NCBI GenBank assembly: GCA_946549035.1
Contig: CAMNQH010000001.1
Location: 1-64,000 of the forward strand
Source: an uncultured Lachnospiraceae bacterium
GTDB taxonomy: Bacteria; Bacillota; Clostridia; Lachnospirales; Lachnospiraceae
Direction of reading: 5' to 3'
DNA: 64,000 nt
Each line of letters begins with the position of its first letter. The stretch's first letter is position 1. Positions 28,195 through 36,066 of this stretch are shown here, in pieces. Made by a program: the position numbers and the translations under genes. Under the pieces are notes generated by a model. That model was not told where the DNA came from. It was given only the letters and a program-made list of their open reading frames with translations, and did no database searches.

Positions 28195-28224
28195 ATTATA
28201 AAGCCTGCAATCCGCTCTTGTCAA
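28195..28224 (-). promoter_or_regulatory. promoter of ileS leader
   Basis: On the minus strand TTGACA (28224-28219), an 18-base spacer, TATAAT (28200-28195). Confidence 0.7.
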
Positions 28225-28243
28225 GAGGACTGCAGGCTTTTTT
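28200..28243. terminator. hairpin between DUF4190 gene and ileS
   Basis: AAGCCTGCA at 28201-28209 and TGCAGGCTT at 28231-28239 form a stem, followed on the plus strand by TTTTT. It overlaps the ileS promoter, so it may end the DUF4190 transcript while leaving the promoter intact. Confidence 0.45.
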
Positions 28244-28273
28244 CCCTATCATTTATACTTTTTGCTTATCTCA

Positions 28274-28633
28274 TTAATAACCGGTCTGACGTAACAAATC
28301 CTGATACATATCAGAATTCAAAAACGCCATAGCCCCCACAATTACAAGAACGGTCAAAATAAGTCCAATGGCACCGCAGACAATACCTGCAATCGCCATA
28401 CCTTTTGATTCATTCTTTACAATTTGCATAACGCCAAGAATTATGGCTACAATTGCACAAGGAGCGGATACATACCAAAGTCCGCAGCATCCGATCAATG
28501 AAACAATACCGCAAACCATAGAAGCGATACCTAATCCGGTTCCCTGTCCCTTCCCAGAACCATAATTCTGAGATCCATTGTCATAAGAAGGCATAATATC
28601 CGGCGCCTGCTTGTAGTTATTTTCTTCACTCAT
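28274..28633 (-). CDS. DUF4190-type small membrane protein
   Basis: A 119-residue protein with a polar, glycine- and asparagine-rich N-terminus of about 40 residues, then two hydrophobic segments: GIASMVCGIVSLIGCCGLWY, running on into a second half-helix AIVAIILGVMQIV, and GMAIAGIVCGAIGLILTVLVI. The repeated IAS/IAG-MVCG-I pattern and layout fit DUF4190, membrane proteins of unknown function common in Clostridia. I choose ATG 28633, nine bases after GGAGG; the open frame begins at 28660. It has its own promoter at 28673-28701. Confidence 0.72.
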   Translation of the reverse strand: MSEENNYKQAPDIMPSYDNGSQNYGSGKGQGTGLGIASMVCGIVSLIGCCGLWYVSAPCAIVAIILGVMQIVKNESKGMAIAGIVCGAIGLILTVLVIVGAMAFLNSDMYQDLLRQTGY

Positions 28634-28672
28634 ATCATTTTTCCTCCACAAATTGTACATTACTTTTTACTT

Positions 28673-28701
28673 ATTATAGCAGAGGTGCTTTTCATTTACA
28701 A
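28673..28701 (-). promoter_or_regulatory. promoter of the DUF4190 gene
   Basis: On the minus strand TTGTAA (28701-28696), 17-base spacer, TATAAT (28678-28673). Confidence 0.65.
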
Positions 28702-28745
28702 TATAAAAATTTATTTTGAAATGTTAATTTCTACCTCCGCTATGA

Positions 28746-29618
28746 CTATTTCATGTTCTTTTCGTAATAAAGCTTCCCATAGAAAAACTGTTCCTGGAAT
28801 GAAATATCCCCTAAAATCTTTTCTTCTGCAACCTCTTTCCCGTCTAAAGACACAATCCACTTGTCTTCCACATCGTCAAACCGATGCCATACCGCAATTA
28901 CTTTACCCTCAAAATGCTTTAAGGGTTCCTCTGTTCCAAACAAATACACGTCCTGCCACTCTCCGTCGTCTGCAAGCACACCGTCTACATATCCATAATT
29001 GACAGGATAAATCATCTTCGGGTTCTGAGGATGGGCCAAACCCAGGGGCCGATCAACCGTTCCTGTTACAACTTTTCCTATTATATGGCTGTAATCCGGT
29101 TGTTTCGCTTCCACAGCACAGAAGAAGTAGTCCAAGGTCTGCACCAGCTTTTTATCTTCATATAGTTTTTTAATTTCGGAGACCGTCATCCATCTGCAGG
29201 ATGCGACTTCGTCTGTAGTTGCTGCTTCCAAATGCAGCTCTCCATCATACTCAAATATCCATACGTCCATAATATCGTTGAACGGTTTACATTCATCTTT
29301 CAAATTATGATTACGTATTTTCGAAAAAAGCAGCTTACCCTGCGACGGGTTTACATCCAGCCCTACTTCCTCCTTCACCTCCCTGACTGCTCCCTCTAAG
29401 CTGCTTTCCCCTTTTAAAACAGATCCTCCCACACATTCCCACATAAGCGGAAAGGTGGGCCTGGCGGCGGAGCGTTGGGAGATCAGATATTCTCCTTTGG
29501 CGTTGCGTATCCACACATGTACTACCAAGTGATAATATCCATCAGGGATTTTTTCTCCTCGAATATGTTCCTTTCCCGTCTTTTGTCTGTATTTTGTATA
29601 TAAATCCCATAATTCCAT
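28746..29618 (-). CDS. Nudix hydrolase fused to an inorganic-pyrophosphatase-like domain
   Basis: A 290-residue two-domain protein. Residues about 1-175 form a Nudix hydrolase with a complete Nudix box (GESSLEGAVREVKEEVGL within the G-x5-E-x7-REUxEExGU pattern); the N-terminus MELWDLYTKYRQKTG resembles the IPP-isomerase-like branch. From about residue 185 a second domain begins GKVVTGTVDRPLGLAHPQ and continues MIYPVNYGYVDG, WQDVYLFG and GKVIAVWHRFDDVEDKWIV. This resembles small family I inorganic-pyrophosphatase-like proteins, normally separate. A hydrolase releasing phosphate or pyrophosphate joined to a pyrophosphatase would fit a concerted reaction, but that is inference. Start chosen at ATG 29618, ten bases after AGGAG; ATG 29627 is too close. 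Confidence 0.75.
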   Translation of the reverse strand: MELWDLYTKYRQKTGKEHIRGEKIPDGYYHLVVHVWIRNAKGEYLISQRSAARPTFPLMWECVGGSVLKGESSLEGAVREVKEEVGLDVNPSQGKLLFSKIRNHNLKDECKPFNDIMDVWIFEYDGELHLEAATTDEVASCRWMTVSEIKKLYEDKKLVQTLDYFFCAVEAKQPDYSHIIGKVVTGTVDRPLGLAHPQNPKMIYPVNYGYVDGVLADDGEWQDVYLFGTEEPLKHFEGKVIAVWHRFDDVEDKWIVSLDGKEVAEEKILGDISFQEQFFYGKLYYEKNMK

Positions 29619-29636
29619 CGTATTCATTTCTCCTAT

Positions 29637-29878
29637 GTTCTTAATTATATCGGTGATTGCGAAACTCAAAACTTAGCCGAATATTCTGACAATATATTTC
29701 AGGAAAAGACATTTGCACCATGAAAATGAGACCATAGAACACAGGAGGGCCTAATCCCGACTGGGTTCTGCTTGATTGGGCTCATTGGAATGCTCGGTGC
29801 AACAGACTTTGAATGAAATATATTGTCAGAATATTCGACTCAGTTTTGACTTTCGAAATTACTTATCTTAATCATAAC
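29637..29878. repeat. 240-bp imperfect palindrome (MITE-like element or structured RNA)
   Basis: Two arms of about 65-70 bases, 29637-29705 and 29806-29878, are inverted copies. The core GAATATTCTGACAATATATTTC is matched exactly by its complement at 29814-29835. The middle also pairs: TTGCACC with GGTGCAA, ATGAGACC with GGGCTCAT, AGAACACAG with CTGGGTTCT. Almost the whole stretch can therefore fold into one long hairpin. No ORF of note is inside. It lies directly upstream of the Nudix gene and about 30 bases before the typA promoter. No flanking target-site duplication could be assigned by eye. Confidence 0.7.
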
Positions 29879-29906
29879 AAGTTACGCAAACTTATTCAAG
29901 ATTTCC

Positions 29907-29934
29907 TTGCCAAATCCTCATTTTATGGTAGAAT
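29907..29934 (+). promoter_or_regulatory. promoter of typA
   Basis: TTGCCA at 29907-29912, a 16-base spacer, TAGAAT at 29929-29934; the start codon is 83 bases downstream. Confidence 0.55.
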
Positions 29935-30016
29935 AAACAAGTATGCAAATGCGCGGCTATTATGCGCCACACAGTTAAAAACCCAACTGATTCAGATATA
30001 GAAAGAAGGATTTTTC

Positions 30017-31843
30017 ATGAGAACCAAACGAGAGGACATCCGCAACATTGCCATTATTGCCCATGTAGACCACGGAAAAACTACCTTAGTGGACGAGCTG
30101 TTAAAGCAAAGCGGCGTGTTCCGTGCCAACCAGGAGGTACAGGAACGGGTAATGGATTCCAACGATATTGAACGAGAAAGGGGTATTACCATCCTTTCCA
30201 AAAATACCGCCGTATTTTATAAAGACGTAAAAATTAATATCATCGATACCCCCGGCCATGCCGATTTTGGCGGTGAGGTAGAACGTGTATTGAAAATGGT
30301 AAACGGCGTGGTACTGGTAGTCGACGCCTTTGAAGGCGCCATGCCCCAAACCAAATTTGTATTAATGAAAGCATTGGATTTAAACCTTCCGGTCATTGTT
30401 TGCATCAACAAAATTGACCGTCCAGAAGCCCGTCCGGATGAAGTGATTGACGAAGTGTTGGAGCTTTTCATGGATCTGGACGCCTCCGACGAGCAGTTGG
30501 ACTGCCCCTTCATCTATGCTTCCGCCAAAAACGGATATGCCATGAAGGAATTATCCGAGACGCCAAAGGACATGACCGCACTTTTTGAAACCATTATCAA
30601 TTACATTCCGGCTCCGGAAGGGGATCCGGATTCCAGCACTCAGGTACTTATCAGCACCATCGACTATAACGAATACGTGGGACGTATCGGCGTAGGTAAG
30701 GTAGATAACGGCTGTTTGAAAATCAACCAGGACGCCGTCGTGGTCAATGCCCATGAACCGGACAAACAGAAAAAAGTGCGTATCAGCAAGCTGTATGAAT
30801 TTGACGGTCTGAACAAGGTGGATGTAACGGAAGCAAAAATCGGTTCCATTGTAGCGATATCCGGTATTGCAGATATCCATATTGGGGACACCATCTGCGA
30901 TCCGGATCATCCAGAGCCCATTCCTTTCCAAAAGATTTCAGAACCCACCATTTCCATGAATTTTATTGTCAACGACAGTCCCCTGGCAGGACAGGAGGGA
31001 AAATACATCACCAGCCGCCATATTCGAGACCGCCTATTCCGGGAGCTGAATACCGACGTCAGCCTAAGGGTGGAGGAAACGGACAACACAGACAGCTTCA
31101 AGGTTTCCGGCCGGGGAGAACTGCACCTGTCCGTCCTGATTGAAAATATGCGCCGGGAAGGCTATGAGTTCGCAGTAAGCAAAGCCGAGGTACTGTATCA
31201 CACCGATGAAGAAGGGCGTAAAACAGAACCTATGGAGCTGGCTTATATTGACGTCCCGGACGAATTTTCCGGCTCAGTCATTGAGAAGCTCAGCCAACGA
31301 AAGGGAACGCTTCTGAATATGGGAAGCATCAGCGGCGGTTACACCCGGCTGGAATTTGAGATTCCCTCCCGGGGACTCATCGGCTACCGGGGAGAATTTT
31401 TGACAGATACCAAAGGAAACGGCATTATCAATACAATTTTTAACGATTACGCCCCTTACAAGGGCGATATTCAATACCGCAAGCAAGGATCCCTGATTGC
31501 CTTTGAAGCAGGAGAATCTGTTGCTTACGGCCTGTTTAGCGCCCAGGAACGAGGAACGCTGTTTATCGGTCCGGGACAACGGGTATATTCCGGAATGGTG
31601 GTAGGCCAATGCGCCAAGCCGGAGGATATTGAATTGAACGTATGTAAAAAGAAGCATCTTACCAACACCCGTTCTTCCAGCGCCGACGAGGCTCTCACAT
31701 TAACGCCTCCTAAAATTTTGAGCCTGGAACAGGCATTGGAATTTATTGATACCGATGAATTATTGGAAATTACCCCAAAAAGCCTGCGCATTCGCAAAAA
31801 GATATTGGATCCCACCATGCGTAAGCGTTCTCAACGAAAATAA
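30017..31843 (+). CDS. typA: ribosome-associated GTPase TypA/BipA
   Basis: A 608-residue translational GTPase that acts on the ribosome, especially during assembly and stress. The G domain shows AHVDHGKTTLVDELL (P-loop), the switch region RERGITILSKNTA, DTPGHADFGGEV and NKIDR. EF-G-like domains follow, and the TypA-specific C-terminal domain ends the protein (TRSSSADEALTLTPP). Length and order are standard. AGAAGGAT precedes the ATG. It has its own promoter and terminator. Confidence 0.95.
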   Translation: MRTKREDIRNIAIIAHVDHGKTTLVDELLKQSGVFRANQEVQERVMDSNDIERERGITILSKNTAVFYKDVKINIIDTPGHADFGGEVERVLKMVNGVVLVVDAFEGAMPQTKFVLMKALDLNLPVIVCINKIDRPEARPDEVIDEVLELFMDLDASDEQLDCPFIYASAKNGYAMKELSETPKDMTALFETIINYIPAPEGDPDSSTQVLISTIDYNEYVGRIGVGKVDNGCLKINQDAVVVNAHEPDKQKKVRISKLYEFDGLNKVDVTEAKIGSIVAISGIADIHIGDTICDPDHPEPIPFQKISEPTISMNFIVNDSPLAGQEGKYITSRHIRDRLFRELNTDVSLRVEETDNTDSFKVSGRGELHLSVLIENMRREGYEFAVSKAEVLYHTDEEGRKTEPMELAYIDVPDEFSGSVIEKLSQRKGTLLNMGSISGGYTRLEFEIPSRGLIGYRGEFLTDTKGNGIINTIFNDYAPYKGDIQYRKQGSLIAFEAGESVAYGLFSAQERGTLFIGPGQRVYSGMVVGQCAKPEDIELNVCKKKHLTNTRSSSADEALTLTPPKILSLEQALEFIDTDELLEITPKSLRIRKKILDPTMRKRSQRK

Positions 31844-31879
31844 TAGACAAGACAGCCTGAAACATCATTGTTTGGGGCA

Positions 31880-31908
31880 AAGAATCCGGCAAAGCCGGAT
31901 TCTTTTTT
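31880..31908 (+). terminator. terminator of typA
   Basis: GAATCCGGC, a three-base loop and GCCGGATTC, followed by TTTTTT. An almost identical hairpin occurs at 48860-48885. Confidence 0.88.
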
Positions 31909-31915
31909 CATATAT

Positions 31916-31942
31916 TGAAACTTTTCCCCCTTCTTCTCCGTC
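31916..31942 (+). promoter_or_regulatory. ECF-type (autoregulatory) promoter
   Basis: TGAAAC at 31916-31921 and CGTC at 31939-31942 are separated by 17 bases, the pattern recognised by sigma V, M and X type ECF factors in Bacillus. It lies 32 bases before the ECF sigma gene, so the factor probably drives its own operon. Confidence 0.7.
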
Positions 31943-31973
31943 TAATAGACAGAACTGTGAAAGGAGAGATTAT

Positions 31974-32465
31974 ATGAGTACCTCAATGATTCCCCAAGTG
32001 GAAGAATTGATCCTGACTTCTTACGAATCCATGTACCGTTTGGCATACAGCTATGTAAGAAAGGAAGAAGACGCCATGGATATTGTCCAGGAAAGCGCCT
32101 ACAAGGCTATCAAAAACGCTTCCACACTCCGAAACCCAAAACATCTAAAAACCTGGCTTTGGCGGATTGTTATCAACACTTCCATCGACTTTATTAGAAA
32201 CCGGCAGGAAGAGCTCTCAGGCGACCTGCCTATAGAACCGGCAACGGAAGACCAATATCCGGACTTTGACACCATTGAAGCATTAAATATCCTGAATGAA
32301 CAAGAGCGCGCCGTCATTATTCTGCGTTTTTTTGAAGACAAAAAAATACGGGATGTAGCCAATATTATGGGACAAAGCCCAAATACAATCAAATCCACAT
32401 TATATCGAAGCCTGAAAAAACTCAAAATCAAGTTATCGGAAGGAGAACTGCTCTATGAAGGATGA
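31974..32465 (+). CDS. ECF RNA polymerase sigma factor (SigV-like)
   Basis: A 163-residue sigma-70 family factor with only regions 2 and 4. Region 2: YRLAYSYVRKEEDAMDIVQE and TWLWRIVINTSIDFIRN. Region 4: LNEQERAVIILRFFEDKKIR and NIMGQSPNTIKSTLYRSLKKL as the DNA-binding helix-turn-helix. I use ATG 31974 with AAGGAGAG eight bases upstream; the frame is open further upstream to 31746 but overlaps typA. It is followed, with an 11-base overlap, by an RsiV-like anti-sigma gene, as in Bacillus sigV-rsiV. Confidence 0.9.
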   Translation: MSTSMIPQVEELILTSYESMYRLAYSYVRKEEDAMDIVQESAYKAIKNASTLRNPKHLKTWLWRIVINTSIDFIRNRQEELSGDLPIEPATEDQYPDFDTIEALNILNEQERAVIILRFFEDKKIRDVANIMGQSPNTIKSTLYRSLKKLKIKLSEGELLYEG

Positions 32466-33417
32466 ACGTTTCGAAGAAATCAGACACGACTATCAGACAA
32501 TCCCCATTCCTGCCCAGCTACGCCAAAGGGTAACTACAGCTATGGAGGAAGCAAAAACAGAACTGGCAGCATCCCCTGCTGCCTCTGACAAATTACATTC
32601 TGCAGCCTTTATCGGCCAAAGACGCCATAGCGCCTCCTCCTGGAAAAAATATCTTCTACGCACTGCCGGAGTAGCCGCCGCCGCTATGCTCACCGTGACA
32701 ATCATGGCGAATTCCAGCGAATCCATCGCCTACGCCATGAGCAACGTCCCGATTCTCAGCAGCATCGTACGCATTGTTACTTTTCGGGAATATACTCACT
32801 CCGAAAAACAAATGGAAGCGCACTTAAAAATCCCCACCGTCAGCATAGAGAATGAAAACGGCCAGCCGGTGGAAGAAGCCGCATCAAAACTAAATAACCA
32901 GATCAAAGCCTATACCAATCAAATCATTGAAGCATACCAAAACGATGTAAAAGCCTCCGGCGGAGAAGGAACCCAGTCTATCAATTTAGACTATGAAATC
33001 ATTACCGACAATGACCGCCTTTTTACGCTACGTTTTAATCAGAGCATCGTTATGGCCTCCGGCACAGAACAGGTAAAAATTTATAACCTGGACAAAACCA
33101 CCGGAAACGTACTGACGCTGGAGAACCTTTTTCAGGAAGGAGGAGACTACATCACAGCCATTTCCGACAATATCAAATCACAAATGGCGTCGCAAATGGC
33201 TGCCGATGAATCCGTCGCATATTTTTATCAAACCGATATGCCGGAAACAAACTTTTCCCAGATCACAGGAGAGGAAAATTTCTATATTTCAGACAGTGGA
33301 AAATTAACCTTGGTGTTTGATGAATATGCAGTAGCCCCTGGCTACATGGGAGTAGTAGAATTTGAAATTCCCACCGAAGCTATAAAAGACATCGTAGCAG
33401 AAGGCTTTGTAAAATAA
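32455..33417 (+). CDS. RsiV-like membrane anti-sigma factor (DUF3298)
   Basis: A 320-residue single-pass protein. About 60 cytosolic residues presumably bind the sigma factor; a membrane segment follows at about 64-85 (YLLRTAGVAAAAMLTVTIMA); the rest is extracellular. That part ends in a DUF3298-type fold (TGNVLTLENLFQEGGDYITAI; LTLVFDEYAVAPGYMGVVEFEI), as in RsiV. In Bacillus and Clostridioides RsiV binds lysozyme and is cleaved in steps to free SigV, which induces lysozyme-resistance genes. Whether this homologue senses lysozyme cannot be told. Its gene overlaps the sigma gene by 11 bases. Confidence 0.85.
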   Translation: MKDERFEEIRHDYQTIPIPAQLRQRVTTAMEEAKTELAASPAASDKLHSAAFIGQRRHSASSWKKYLLRTAGVAAAAMLTVTIMANSSESIAYAMSNVPILSSIVRIVTFREYTHSEKQMEAHLKIPTVSIENENGQPVEEAASKLNNQIKAYTNQIIEAYQNDVKASGGEGTQSINLDYEIITDNDRLFTLRFNQSIVMASGTEQVKIYNLDKTTGNVLTLENLFQEGGDYITAISDNIKSQMASQMAADESVAYFYQTDMPETNFSQITGEENFYISDSGKLTLVFDEYAVAPGYMGVVEFEIPTEAIKDIVAEGFVK

Positions 33418-33421
33418 CAAT

Positions 33422-33460
33422 TTACGGAGGACAATGCGCACCCTGCAATGTCCTCCGTAC
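33422..33460. terminator. hairpin between convergent genes
   Basis: TACGGAGGACA at 33423-33433 pairs with TGTCCTCCGTA at 33449-33459. T tracts are weak on both sides, so termination efficiency is uncertain. Confidence 0.55.
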
Positions 33461-33494
33461 TTAAATTCCATATAATTTTCCAAAAAACGAAACT

Positions 33495-33857
33495 CTAAAG
33501 CAAATAATCTTCGATTTCCTTTCGTTTTCTTGCTTTTTCCCCTGAAAGGCGCTCCTGTCCCCGCTCCTTGTCCAAAGGCTGAGACTCTGCCTTCTCACTG
33601 TCTGGCTTTTGTTCTTTTTGCTTATCCTTTTTTTCTTTTTCCTCCGCCGATTTCTGCCAGTCCTGCCCCATAAATTCCATGAATTCCATATCAAGCCCAC
33701 GCAAAAGCTTTGCCATTATATCCATATCCGCTTTATTGCTGTCACGTTTAATCATAGCATAGAGCGTCTGTGCCGGAATATCCGCGCTTCTGGCCAGCTG
33801 GCTCACATTCAGGTGACGTTCATCCAAAATCTGTTTCAGCCTGCTTCCAATATTCAT
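33495..33857 (-). CDS. small Xre-family helix-turn-helix protein with charged tail
   Basis: A 120-residue protein. Residues 1-60 are a Cro/CI-type helix-turn-helix (IGSRLKQILDERHLNVSQLA, then SADIPAQTLYAMIKRDS), most like the short Xre regulators of Firmicutes. The second half is extremely rich in Lys, Glu and Gln (EEKEKKDKQKEQKPDSEKAE) and is probably disordered. The start ATG 33857 follows AGGAGAGG; the frame is open further upstream but that part is antisense-shifted dapL sequence. It lies about 50 bases downstream of dapL on the same strand. Its DNA target is unknown. Confidence 0.78.
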   Translation of the reverse strand: MNIGSRLKQILDERHLNVSQLARSADIPAQTLYAMIKRDSNKADMDIMAKLLRGLDMEFMEFMGQDWQKSAEEKEKKDKQKEQKPDSEKAESQPLDKERGQERLSGEKARKRKEIEDYLL

Positions 33858-33906
33858 GGCCTCTCCTGTCCTTTCTATTCTACTCTTCTTTCGGTATCTT
33901 ACATCC

Positions 33907-35121
33907 TTACAGTCCTTGAATCCGTTCCAAAGCGGCCCGTGTATTTTCAAAGCTTCCAAAAGCAGTCAAGCGGAAATACCCTTCTCCGCTGGGTCCAAAT
34001 CCGGAACCAGGCGTTCCCACCACGTTGGCCCGTTCCAGCAAATAATCAAAAAAATCCCAACTGCTCATTCCTTCCGGAGTCTTCAGCCAAATATACGGTG
34101 CATCCACACCTCCGAAGACGGTGTAACCTGCTTTCTTTAATCCGTCATAAATCACACTGGCATTGTTCATATAATATGCCACCTGTTCTTTTAACTGCTT
34201 CTTTCCTGCATCTGAATAAACGGCTTCCCCTGCCCGCTGAATGATATAAGGCGCGCCGTTATACTTGGTTCCATGACGTCTTGCCCACATATCATGTAGC
34301 GACGCTTTACCAAATTTCAATTCTTTGGGAACTACCGTATAGCCCAGACGTACCCCGGTAAAGCCTGCATTTTTGGAAAAGCTTTTCAGCTCAATGGCAC
34401 AGGTTCTGGCTCCCTCACATTCATAGATGGAATGAGCCACCTCTTCCCGGGAAATATAAGCCTCGTAAGCGCCGTCATAAACAATCAGCGCTCCGTTTTT
34501 ATTGGCATAATCCACCCATTCCTGAAGCTGAGATTTTGTAATCGTAGTACCGGTGGGATTATTCGGCAGGCAAAGGTAAATGACGTCCGGCGTCTCTTTG
34601 GGAAATTCCGGAACAAATTGGTTCTCCATAACACAGGGCATATAAATGACGTCGCTCCACATTCCCGTCTGTTCCTCATAGGTTCCAGTCCTCCCCGCCA
34701 TTACATTGGAGTCCACATAAACCGGATACACGGGGTCGCAAACTGCAATCTTGCAGTCGCCTGCAAAAAGCTCTTGTATGTTGGCAGAATCGCTTTTCGC
34801 CCCGTCGGAAACAAAAATTTCGTCTGCACATATCTGACACCCTCTGGCCTCATAATCATTTTTTACAATTGCATTCCTTAAAAATTCGTATCCCAGATCC
34901 GGGGCATATCCTCGAAAGGTCTCAGGACTTCCCATCTCGTCCACTGCGCGATGCATTGCCTCAATAATGGCCCCAGCCAAAGGCTGCGTTACGTCTCCGA
35001 TTCCCAGGCGGATGATTTCTTTCCCGGGATTTGCCTGGGCGTATGCAGATACCTTTTTTCCAATTTTGCTGAATAAATAGCTGCCTGGCAATTTCAAATA
35101 GTTTTCATTTACTCTTAACAT
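33907..35121 (-). CDS. dapL: LL-diaminopimelate aminotransferase
   Basis: A 404-residue PLP-dependent enzyme that converts tetrahydrodipicolinate directly to LL-diaminopimelate, the short route to lysine and cell-wall diaminopimelate. Characteristic stretches: [20 protein letters not shown] at the N-terminus, [41 protein letters not shown], and the PLP lysine in [15 protein letters not shown]. Length and sequence match the DapL family found in plants, Chlamydia and many Clostridia. Dipicolinate made from the same pathway is what SpoVA proteins transport, but no linkage is implied. AGGAGG precedes the ATG. Confidence 0.95.
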   Translation of the reverse strand: MLRVNENYLKLPGSYLFSKIGKKVSAYAQANPGKEIIRLGIGDVTQPLAGAIIEAMHRAVDEMGSPETFRGYAPDLGYEFLRNAIVKNDYEARGCQICADEIFVSDGAKSDSANIQELFAGDCKIAVCDPVYPVYVDSNVMAGRTGTYEEQTGMWSDVIYMPCVMENQFVPEFPKETPDVIYLCLPNNPTGTTITKSQLQEWVDYANKNGALIVYDGAYEAYISREEVAHSIYECEGARTCAIELKSFSKNAGFTGVRLGYTVVPKELKFGKASLHDMWARRHGTKYNGAPYIIQRAGEAVYSDAGKKQLKEQVAYYMNNASVIYDGLKKAGYTVFGGVDAPYIWLKTPEGMSSWDFFDYLLERANVVGTPGSGFGPSGEGYFRLTAFGSFENTRAALERIQGL

Positions 35122-35160
35122 GATAGCCTCCTGTAATACTTGTTGACAATATATATCATA

Positions 35161-35940
35161 TTATTCCGCCCGGAGCATCTCCACCACGTTTCGATATTCC
35201 ATGGAGCCCCCAAACAAATCCAGGGCGCTTCCGACGGTAACATCCAAGCGGTTTTTTCCTAAAGTTTTCAGTTCCTCCAAATCTTCAAAGCTTCCGATTC
35301 CTCCGGCATAAGTAATGGGAATCTGTCCCCAATTTCCCAAAAGTGCCGCCAGTCCTTTCTCGATGCCTCCGGATTTTCCTTCTACGTCCACTCCATGAAC
35401 CAGGAATTCGTCTGCATACTTTGAAAGCTCACAAAGTAGTTCCTCCCTCACTGGTTCTTTCGTAAACTTCTGCCACCGGTCGGTGACTACAAAATAGGAC
35501 TCATCTTTTTTCCGGCAACTGATATCCAGTACCAGATGCTCCTTTCCCACGGTCTGCACCATTCGTTTTAAATTCTCATAATCCACTCTTCCCTCCCGAA
35601 ATACATAGGAGGTTACAATTACGTGGCTGGCTCCTGCTCTGAGAAACTCCTCTGCATTTTCCGGGCGGATGCCGCCTCCCACTTGAAGGCCCCCAGGATA
35701 CGCCCGAAGAGCTTCTATGGCCTGACGCTTTGTCTCCTCATAGTAAGGAGACGCCCCAGAATTTAATAAAATCACGTGGCCCCCTGTTAAACGATCCTTC
35801 CGGTAAAGGCTGGCAAAAAAGGCAGCATCCCGGGCAGCGACAAAGTTTTCTCTTGCTTTGTCGCCGTCATCCTTAAGACTACTGCCTATAATCTGTTTTA
35901 CTTTTCCGTTATGTATATCAATACAGGGCCTGAATTTCAT
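35161..35940 (-). CDS. hisA: HisA, eukaryotic-type phosphoribosyl-AICAR isomerase
   Basis: A 259-residue TIM-barrel isomerase of histidine synthesis. It starts MKFRPCIDIHNGKVKQIIG and has GGHVILLNSG, GGLQVGGGIRPENA, the second-half phosphate loop ITYAGGIGSFEDL and VTVGSALDLFGG. The N-terminal RPCIDIHNGKVKQI and GLQVGGGI patterns match the eukaryotic-type HisA subfamily (yeast His6 and plant enzymes) rather than the usual bacterial HisA; this is from memory. The ATG at 35940 follows CAGGAGGAAACGT; the open frame begins 22 codons earlier. No other his genes are in the window. It is about 40 bases upstream of dapL. Confidence 0.85.
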   Translation of the reverse strand: MKFRPCIDIHNGKVKQIIGSSLKDDGDKARENFVAARDAAFFASLYRKDRLTGGHVILLNSGASPYYEETKRQAIEALRAYPGGLQVGGGIRPENAEEFLRAGASHVIVTSYVFREGRVDYENLKRMVQTVGKEHLVLDISCRKKDESYFVVTDRWQKFTKEPVREELLCELSKYADEFLVHGVDVEGKSGGIEKGLAALLGNWGQIPITYAGGIGSFEDLEELKTLGKNRLDVTVGSALDLFGGSMEYRNVVEMLRAE

Positions 35941-36066
35941 ACGTTTCCTCCTGGTACGCACACTCCGCATCACCTGAATAAGTCTGAAAATGCTCTTCCA
36001 AACCAATTCCTTATATATGTTTTTCTTATTATAATAATAGAAACGACCCTAAAATACAACTGGCAA

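Noticed and set aside
29670-30001. Short ORFs within and just after the 240-bp palindrome
   Set aside because: They are short, lack ribosome sites, and partly follow from the inverted repeat.
31746-31973. N-terminal extension of the ECF sigma factor
   Set aside because: It overlaps the typA end and its terminator; the ATG at 31974 has the ribosome site and gives the normal length.
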